A stretch of DNA of 10,611 nt from NCBI GenBank assembly GCA_003153875.1, contig PMBY01000274.1, positions 1 through 10,611 on the forward strand. The letters run 5' to 3'. Shown here in pieces: positions 5,752-10,611 of this stretch (the stretch's first letter is position 1; each line of letters begins with the position of its first letter). The stretch is from Myxococcales bacterium (GTDB lineage Bacteria; Myxococcota; Polyangia; Fen-1088). Position numbers and translations under genes: made by a program. Under the pieces are notes generated by a model. It had not been told where the DNA came from. It saw nothing but the letters and a program-made list of their open reading frames with translations, and searched no databases.

Positions 5752-6831
5752 GTGCAGCAGGTGATATCACTTCCAGGTCAGTCCGTGCAGAGGTCGAACT
5801 ACCAGCGGGTCAAGCCAGAGGAGTTGAGTCGTTGGGCGGGCCTTCTTGCGGCCAAGCTGAAGGCGGGCTTGTCGGTGGGTCAGGGGCTCTATGCCTTGTC
5901 GGTCGAGTTCAAGCATCCGCGTCTGGTGGCAGCGTGCAAGGGCGTGAAGGCCAGCGTGGACCAGGGGCGTTCCTTGGGCGAAGCCCTGCGTGAATACCCG
6001 GAGGTGTTTGACGAAATCAGCGTGGCTGTACTGGGCGCCGGCGAGAAGAGCAGACGTTTGCCTACCGAGTTGCAGCGTCTGTCAGCGTACCTCAACACCA
6101 CGGCGAAGATTGCGCGCGAGCTTGGCAGCGCGACCGCGCGCCCGGTGGTCATCCTGGGGGCCGGGTTGCTCGTGGTCCTTGTCGGCCTGGCGGTTGCGGC
6201 TTCCGCTGTCGAGCCATTTCTGCGCGGCCTGCCCGAGCGAGAATGGCCGGTGGCTACGCATTGGGCGATTCTCGTGTCGCATGGTGCGCGATCGATCTTG
6301 CCGGTCGTGCTGGTTGCGGCGGCTCTCGCCTATGCGGGCCTGCGCTTTCTTCTGCGCGGAGAAAAGGGTCAGCTTCTGCGGGATGGGATGCTTCTGCAGG
6401 CACCCATTATTGGTTCACTGTGGCGGGCCAAGGCTCTGGCTCACTTCACCCGCACCACTGGGGTGCTGGTGGCAGCCGGAATCCCGGTGCTGAATGCGAT
6501 GGAAAGCGCGGCGATGACCGCGGGAAACGTGGCCGTGCGCGGGGCTGTATTGCTGGCCATGGACAGGCTGAGCAAGGGTCGCGACTTACCAACAGCGCTC
6601 GCCGAAGTGGGTTTGGTTTCGCGTGCCGAGATCAACGCCATGCAAGCGGCCGAGCGGCGCGGAACGCTGGGTGAGATGCTGCTGAAGCACGCCGAGGCAG
6701 GCGACGCCGATCTATTGAAGCAGATCAGTCGAGTCAAAACCGTGGCGCATTCAGTGACTGTCTTGCTCATCGGCGTTGCGATGGCGGGCGCGTTGTTGGG
6801 ATTTGTCGGGCCGTTGCTGGGCCTGCACTGA
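5752..6831 (+). CDS. Type II secretion / type IV pilus inner membrane platform protein (GspF/PilC-like)
   Basis: A 359-aa polytopic inner membrane protein of the T2SF family, which forms the platform that a secretion or pilus assembly ATPase (GspE/PilB) acts on. There are two T2SF repeats: about 24-150 (ELSRWAGLLAAKLKAGLSVGQGL, then a paired helix and SVAVLGAGEKS) and 228-355 (ALAHFTRTTGVLVAAGIPVLNAM, ITKG-like SKGRDLPTAL, MQAAERRGTLGEML). Membrane helices are near 131-153, 181-201 and 334-357. The length is below the usual roughly 400 residues, because the N-terminal part before repeat 1 is short. No ATPase, pseudopilin or secretin is in the window, so the protein is orphan here; whether it serves a pilus or a secretion system is unknown. 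Its stop is 2 bp from the stop of the convergent barrel-type gene. A separate transcript is likely, since the palindromic repeats lie upstream. Confidence 0.88.
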   Translation: MQQVISLPGQSVQRSNYQRVKPEELSRWAGLLAAKLKAGLSVGQGLYALSVEFKHPRLVAACKGVKASVDQGRSLGEALREYPEVFDEISVAVLGAGEKSRRLPTELQRLSAYLNTTAKIARELGSATARPVVILGAGLLVVLVGLAVAASAVEPFLRGLPEREWPVATHWAILVSHGARSILPVVLVAAALAYAGLRFLLRGEKGQLLRDGMLLQAPIIGSLWRAKALAHFTRTTGVLVAAGIPVLNAMESAAMTAGNVAVRGAVLLAMDRLSKGRDLPTALAEVGLVSRAEINAMQAAERRGTLGEMLLKHAEAGDADLLKQISRVKTVAHSVTVLLIGVAMAGALLGFVGPLLGLH

Positions 6832-6833
6832 TC

Positions 6834-8804
6834 TCACTTCCACCCGATCCGGTACCCGGCGTCGACCACGAAGCCGCCGGTGTTGCCCACAATCACGTCG
6901 CCACTCGATAGCTTGCCCAAAGACATGGCCAGGTAGCGTAAGCCGAAGACCACCTGGGACCGGTGCAATAGGAAGGCGGCCTCAGTGGAGCCTTCGGCGG
7001 CAAAGGCCAAGCTGTATCCGGGAATCTCTCTGTCAAAAGCGTGAAGGCGCGCTTGCCCCAGTACAATTCCGGCGCCCGCACCAACAGACAAGCCGAGTCG
7101 ATTGAAGCGGCGGCGATAGCGGGCCTGGGCCAGCAGGGGAAACTGGTCAAGCACGAGGTCGCCTTCCCCGGCGTTGTTCGAGGAGAAGATGCTACTGTGT
7201 AGGTAACCGACAGTCGCGCCGAGTGCGAAACCAGTGAGGCTGGGGTGGAGCGAGGCCATCGCCTCGACAAAGAGAGCGAGGCCCGGTGCTTGCTGGAAAT
7301 TCCACAGGAAGCCCAGGCGCGGCGTGAGCGTGTAGCGCGGAGCCTGCACCGGATCAGGCGGTACCCGGCGCTTGAAGAGATCGAGCGGGATGCGTTCGGT
7401 GGCGTGCCCATTGTCCAGCACGGCCTCCACGTCCATGGATTCGCGAACCGCCAGCAGCGCGGGCGGTCGCACCACCAGCATCACGCGGCCATCTTCGGTG
7501 GCCTGGGAGGAAGCCGGCTGGCCGTCGACCAGCACCGCCGCTTCGCCCGCATCGGTGGGATTGCCAAAGGCATCTTGTGAAGTGAGAAACACGCGCAGGC
7601 TGCGCAGAGGAACGCCGTCGGGACGGGTTGCCTCCGGCTGCAGCAGAACCTGGTCCGTCGCGGCCGAGCCCAACACCACGTCCGCTTCCGCGCTTACCTC
7701 TGGCTGTCCGCGCAGCGACGCCATGAGGTGAAGAGTCGGGTCTTGCAGGGAGGCTGGTGCGCGCACCAGGAATCTGGCCTCTCCTTGCGCGAGGCTGCCC
7801 AGCGGCTGGGGCCGTGGCCCGGTGGACGCCAGGGTGATGGTGGATGCGTCGACCAGGCGCCCCGATGGTTCCACCGCCAGCACCGCGACCTCGGCGGCGC
7901 TGTCGGCGGGCAGCTTCTCCGGGGCCACCACCAACGCGCGCGGTGCGGGCGGAATCTTGAGATCCAAGATCTGCTGACTGGCCTTGCCCGCGCGGTTGAC
8001 CGAGCGGGCGATTGCGAAATTGATACCCGGAGATACCACCACAGGCACGTGGACGTTGCCGTCCGCGGGCGCGACCATGGGCCCGAACTCTTTGTCTCCG
8101 ACTTTCACCGTGACCTTGGCACCCGGGTCGGTGTGGAAGGCCGGACTGGCAGCGGCACGCAGTCGCACCGCCAGAGCCCCGCGCAGAATCAGTGAATCGT
8201 GCGAGAAATCAGCGACCACAATGGCCGGCTGGGGAAAGCGGCCCGCGGGCAGGAGAAAGCGGGCCGAGAAACTGGTCGGTCCCTCTCGCACCATGTCCTC
8301 CACCCGGCCCGCGCTGCACAGGATTCGCGGAAAGCGCAGGGGCGATGTGAAAGCACCCATCACGATGATGCGAAGCTCGGTTTCGTCTTCGATGCCAAGC
8401 ACTGGGGACGATACCGCCAGCGACAGGAGCACCCGTGCTGCCGACGCGGGCTGCTCGGCGCGCATCGCGGGCGCAGGCGGCATTGCGGGCGGGCTTGCTG
8501 CGACCGTGGCCGGAACCTGGGGCGGGCCGGCCGGGGCTCGACTCTCTGAGATCTTGGCCTCGCTGGCACCGGCGTCTGTCGTCCGCGGGGGCGTGACTTT
8601 CTCAGGCAACGCCGCCTCGGCTTGTGTCGTCCCACCATCGGCGGACGCGGCCCCGTGCCCGGCGGCGGCCGGGGCGGAATCAGGGGCGACCGCGGCGTCT
8701 GGCGGACTCTGGCCCGCCTCGACTCGCGCACCCAAGAGTAGAACCAGGGCCAGCCCGGCGGCCACCTGGGTCGGTACGCGAGCCAACGGTCCGGCTGTGG
8801 TCAT
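6834..8804 (-). CDS. Secreted Ig-like domain protein with C-terminal beta-barrel-like region
   Basis: About 656 aa from ATG at 8804. Residues 1-30 are a signal peptide (AAGLALVLLLGARVEA). Residues 31-125 are a low-complexity Ala/Pro/Ser/Glu stretch. Residues about 125-480 form beta-sandwich-like segments: DPGAKVTVKVGDKEFG ... VHVPVVVSPG, then APRALVVAPEKLPADSAAEV, and LRSLRVFLTSQDAFGNPTDAG, the last resembling invasin-type Big/bacterial Ig domains in its DAFGNP turn. From about 490 to the end, alternating amphipathic strands (YTLTPRLGFLWNF; LFVEAMASLHPSLTG; YRRRFNRLGLSVGAGAGI; VDAGYRIGWK) suggest an outer membrane beta-barrel. The order (Ig first, barrel last) is the opposite of inverse autotransporters. 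It is the last gene of the kinase-FecR cassette; ATGA at 8801-8804 joins it to the FecR gene. A TTG at 8813 in frame would add three residues; the GGAAGGA sequence touches the ATG directly, so initiation by coupling is likely. Confidence 0.75.
   Translation of the reverse strand: MTTAGPLARVPTQVAAGLALVLLLGARVEAGQSPPDAAVAPDSAPAAAGHGAASADGGTTQAEAALPEKVTPPRTTDAGASEAKISESRAPAGPPQVPATVAASPPAMPPAPAMRAEQPASAARVLLSLAVSSPVLGIEDETELRIIVMGAFTSPLRFPRILCSAGRVEDMVREGPTSFSARFLLPAGRFPQPAIVVADFSHDSLILRGALAVRLRAAASPAFHTDPGAKVTVKVGDKEFGPMVAPADGNVHVPVVVSPGINFAIARSVNRAGKASQQILDLKIPPAPRALVVAPEKLPADSAAEVAVLAVEPSGRLVDASTITLASTGPRPQPLGSLAQGEARFLVRAPASLQDPTLHLMASLRGQPEVSAEADVVLGSAATDQVLLQPEATRPDGVPLRSLRVFLTSQDAFGNPTDAGEAAVLVDGQPASSQATEDGRVMLVVRPPALLAVRESMDVEAVLDNGHATERIPLDLFKRRVPPDPVQAPRYTLTPRLGFLWNFQQAPGLALFVEAMASLHPSLTGFALGATVGYLHSSIFSSNNAGEGDLVLDQFPLLAQARYRRRFNRLGLSVGAGAGIVLGQARLHAFDREIPGYSLAFAAEGSTEAAFLLHRSQVVFGLRYLAMSLGKLSSGDVIVGNTGGFVVDAGYRIGWK
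8801..8804 (-). promoter_or_regulatory. ATGA coupling junction between FecR gene and Ig-barrel gene
   Basis: On the minus strand, ATG (8804-8802) of the barrel gene and TGA (8803-8801) of the FecR gene share two bases, giving a four-base overlap. A GGAAGGA run abuts the ATG with no spacer, which is an unusually short distance for a standard ribosome site, so re-initiation after the FecR stop is the simplest explanation. Confidence 0.7.
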
Positions 8805-9742
8805 TCCTTCCAAAGCTCGTCACCCGAGGTTTGCAGCGAGGGAGCGCGCGGAGCCGGACGCAGAACCTTGTCCACAGTTTTTTGTCGCCCGGTGATGTCC
8901 TCGGCTTCCACATGGACGCGGGTCTTGGGCTCTGCTACCTGCACGCGCGCCAGAAAAGTCCCGTCAGACGCCACCGGCGTCTCCTCGCCGTTCACACGCA
9001 CGCGCGACGAGGGGCTGGCGCGACCGCGGATCTTGGAGACGGCCTCGGCCTTGTCGTCCTCGGGCCAAACCACCGAGAGCAAGAGTTGTTCGGGGATGGG
9101 CTCGGGATCGCTGGGCACTCCCCCGGGGAACGCCGTGCTCTCGTTTCCCTTGCGCACCACAACCTGCTTGCCGTGGGCTTCGAAGCGGGCTGCACCCTCG
9201 GCGGCCGTCACACTGACCTTTCCGCTGGGCGCCAGCGATACCGCGAAGCTTGCGGCGCCCAGGTTGGTGGTGCGGGTGTCCAGGGCCTCAATCTCCAGTT
9301 TCTCGCCGTCCTTGCCCACATTGGCGGAAACTCTCCCCTCGCGCAGCAGGCCCAGTTTGGTCGTGGTCTCTTCCAGTTTGTCGAGACGCAGGTCCATGTT
9401 GTCGCGCACGTCGATCTCGACGCTGCCCCGCCGCAGAAGAGCGTGGGAGCCACCATGGGTGCGGACGACATCTTTGGACGAGAGCAGGTGGCCGGCGCGC
9501 GCCACGTACCACTGGCCGTTCTGGAATGCCTCCACTGTCCCTGCCAAAGCGCTGACCCGAAACTGGGCGGGCTCGGCCAGCGGCATGCGGGGCGCCGGCG
9601 AGGGCAAGCCGGCCGGCATTTCGGTCCGCCGCCGCTCGAAGAAGAAACGCGAGAGCAGCGTGGCCCCCACCAGAATGACGACCACCAGAACGATGACCGC
9701 CACCTGGAACGGAGACATGAGCCGCCTGCCTCGGAGTTTCAT
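8801..9742 (-). CDS. Membrane-anchored FecR-domain protein with Ig-like C-terminal domain
   Basis: 313 aa from ATG at 9742; a second ATG at 9718 (residue 9) has a GAGGCAGG ribosome site six bases upstream and is an alternative start. Residues 11-31 (PFQVAVIVLVVVILVGATLL) are a single membrane anchor, followed by RRR, then a Pro-rich linker. Residues 62-205 match the FecR fold: VSALAGTVEAFQNGQW, HLLSSKDVVRTHGGSHALL, ELxx-like strands, LGAASFAVSLAPSGKVSVTAAEG and GKQVVVRKGNE. Residues 221-293 look like a small Ig-like or glucodextranase-type domain: IRGRASPSSRVRVNGEE, ASDGTFLARVQV, RVHVEAEDITGRQ. The protein should hang in the periplasm from the inner membrane. FecR of E. coli passes an outer-membrane signal to a sigma factor; no sigma factor is beside this one, and its partners are instead a histidine kinase and an Ig-barrel protein. 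It overlaps the kinase stop and the next gene start by ATGA each time. Confidence 0.82.
   Translation of the reverse strand: MKLRGRRLMSPFQVAVIVLVVVILVGATLLSRFFFERRRTEMPAGLPSPAPRMPLAEPAQFRVSALAGTVEAFQNGQWYVARAGHLLSSKDVVRTHGGSHALLRRGSVEIDVRDNMDLRLDKLEETTTKLGLLREGRVSANVGKDGEKLEIEALDTRTTNLGAASFAVSLAPSGKVSVTAAEGAARFEAHGKQVVVRKGNESTAFPGGVPSDPEPIPEQLLLSVVWPEDDKAEAVSKIRGRASPSSRVRVNGEETPVASDGTFLARVQVAEPKTRVHVEAEDITGRQKTVDKVLRPAPRAPSLQTSGDELWKE
9739..9742 (-). promoter_or_regulatory. ATGA coupling junction between kinase gene and FecR gene
   Basis: On the minus strand, ATG (9742-9740) of the FecR gene overlaps TGA (9741-9739) of the kinase. This is the same arrangement as at the next junction and supports 9742 over 9718 as the FecR start, although the later ATG has the better upstream GAGGCAGG. 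Confidence 0.6.
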
Positions 9743-10611
9743 GCGAGGAGACTGGCTCCTTCGGCAATGGGGAAAGTCAGCCAGAAGGTCGTGCCCAGGC
9801 CGATCTGGCTTTCCACACGGATGCTGGCCCCATGATCCTCGATGATCTTGTGCACCATGGAGAGGCCTATGCCGGTGTCGGTTCGCTGCGCCTTGGTGGT
9901 GAAGAAGGGATCGAAGATGCGCGACAGTTGCTCGGGCTTGATGCCGTGTCCGGTATCGCTCACGCGCAACCGGAGCAGTTTGTCGTCTGGCCGCGTGGTT
10001 TCCATGGTCAGGGTGCCGCCCGAGTCCATGGCCGCCCTGGCGTTCTGGATGAGCTGAATGAGCGCGGCTTGCACCTGCAAGGCACTGCCGCGGATGAGCG
10101 GACTGGGACTGGGGATGTGCTTGACCACGGCAATGCCCGCGTCGGCCAGGGCCTTGGCCCCGCACAGCTCGAGCGCGTCGTGAACGACCTCGGAAAGATC
10201 GAAGGGACGGAAGTGCTCGCCTGACTGCTTTTGCGAGAAGCGCAGCAAATTGGCCACGATGCCCTGAATGCGCGTGGCCTGCTCCTCGATGTCCCTGATC
10301 AAAGGTCGGACCGGATGGCCCTCGGGCAGATCGGCTAGCAGGATCTGCGCCAGGCCCAGCACGCCGGTCAGCGGATTGTTGATTTCGTGCGCGACCCCGG
10401 CGCCCAGCGAACCGATAGCCGCCAGAGAGCGCGAGCGCAACAAGAGATCCTGGGCGTCGCGCAGTTCCTTGGTCTTGTCATCGACCCGCTTTTCCAGGGT
10501 GACGTTCCAACCCTGGATCTCCTCGTTGCGCAGCAGGATCTCGCTGCGCGCCGCCGAGAGCGAGCTGGCCATGGAGTTGAACCCTTTGGCCAGCTCACCC
10601 AGCTCGTCGTT
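9739..10611 (-). CDS. Sensor histidine kinase, HAMP-HisKA-HATPase (5' end outside window)
   Basis: The C-terminal 290 residues of a two-component kinase. The open frame runs through the right edge, so upstream sensing and membrane parts are missing. The first visible residues (DELGELAKGFNSMASSL) are the end of a HAMP domain, followed by a coiled linker (about 40 residues). The phosphoacceptor is His in GVAHEINNPLTGVL (codon 10387-10389). ATP-binding motifs are present: N box LIQNARAAM, G1 VSDTGHGI, F box FDPFFTTK, G2 GIGLSM. All are intact, so activity is expected. The product should sit in the inner membrane with a periplasmic or membrane sensor. The gene ends in TGA overlapping the FecR gene start (ATGA at 9739-9742). 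No response regulator lies downstream; a partner could be left or right of the window. Confidence 0.95.
   Translation of the reverse strand, partial: NDELGELAKGFNSMASSLSAARSEILLRNEEIQGWNVTLEKRVDDKTKELRDAQDLLLRSRSLAAIGSLGAGVAHEINNPLTGVLGLAQILLADLPEGHPVRPLIRDIEEQATRIQGIVANLLRFSQKQSGEHFRPFDLSEVVHDALELCGAKALADAGIAVVKHIPSPSPLIRGSALQVQAALIQLIQNARAAMDSGGTLTMETTRPDDKLLRLRVSDTGHGIKPEQLSRIFDPFFTTKAQRTDTGIGLSMVHKIIEDHGASIRVESQIGLGTTFWLTFPIAEGASLLA

Noticed and set aside
8624..9835. Long plus-strand frame opposite the FecR gene and the barrel gene
   Set aside because: The minus-strand genes have clear signal peptide, FecR motifs and ATGA overlaps. The antisense frame shows no domain.
8801..10165. A longer reading of the FecR frame from 10165
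   Set aside because: Upstream of 9742 this frame lies inside the kinase coding region in another phase and gives no sensible protein; the membrane anchor follows the ATG at 9742 or 9718.

Overview
The window is high-GC DNA in which genes fill nearly all of the sequence. The gene mix (a PATAN/DUF4388 protein, an unusual cytoplasmic AAA ATPase, a FecR-domain protein without a sigma factor, a hybrid sensor/envelope cassette, many GTG starts) suggests a Gram-negative bacterium of the Myxococcota/'Deltaproteobacteria' type. This is an inference from gene content only. The presence of two outer-membrane-like beta proteins with signal peptides supports a diderm envelope.

Layout. (1) 1-413, plus strand: the C-terminal part of ketol-acid reductoisomerase (ilvC), cut by the window edge. 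(2) 419-3393, minus strand: a Ycf46-like AAA ATPase, then 18 bp later a small zinc-ribbon membrane protein, then after about 107 bp a small secreted beta-rich protein that meets ilvC tail to tail with 5 bp between stop codons. (3) 3394-3724: a divergent intergenic region with two tiny overlapping candidate ORFs. (4) 3725-5341, plus: a three-part signalling protein, PATAN/DUF4388 - degenerate receiver - GAF. (5) 5342-5751: a non-genic stretch that still carries about 56 codons of the C-terminal end of a methyl-accepting chemotaxis protein (a probable gene remnant) followed by two copies of a GC-rich palindromic repeat. (6) 5752-6831, plus: a PilC/GspF-type inner membrane protein without a neighbouring ATPase. 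(7) 6834-10611, minus: a tightly coupled cassette read from the right edge: HAMP histidine kinase (5' end missing), membrane-anchored FecR-domain protein, and a large secreted protein with a Pro/Ala linker, Ig-like domains and a C-terminal beta-barrel-like region. Both junctions in this cassette are ATGA overlaps.

The most interesting unit is the last one. Its three products would sit in or span the inner membrane, the periplasm and the outer membrane, and they are translationally coupled, so a trans-envelope sensing function is a reasonable hypothesis, though unproven. The second is the pairing of a Ycf46-like ATPase, a family best known from cyanobacteria and plastids, with a zinc-ribbon membrane protein. 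No tRNA, rRNA, CRISPR array, insertion sequence or intact mobile element was seen.
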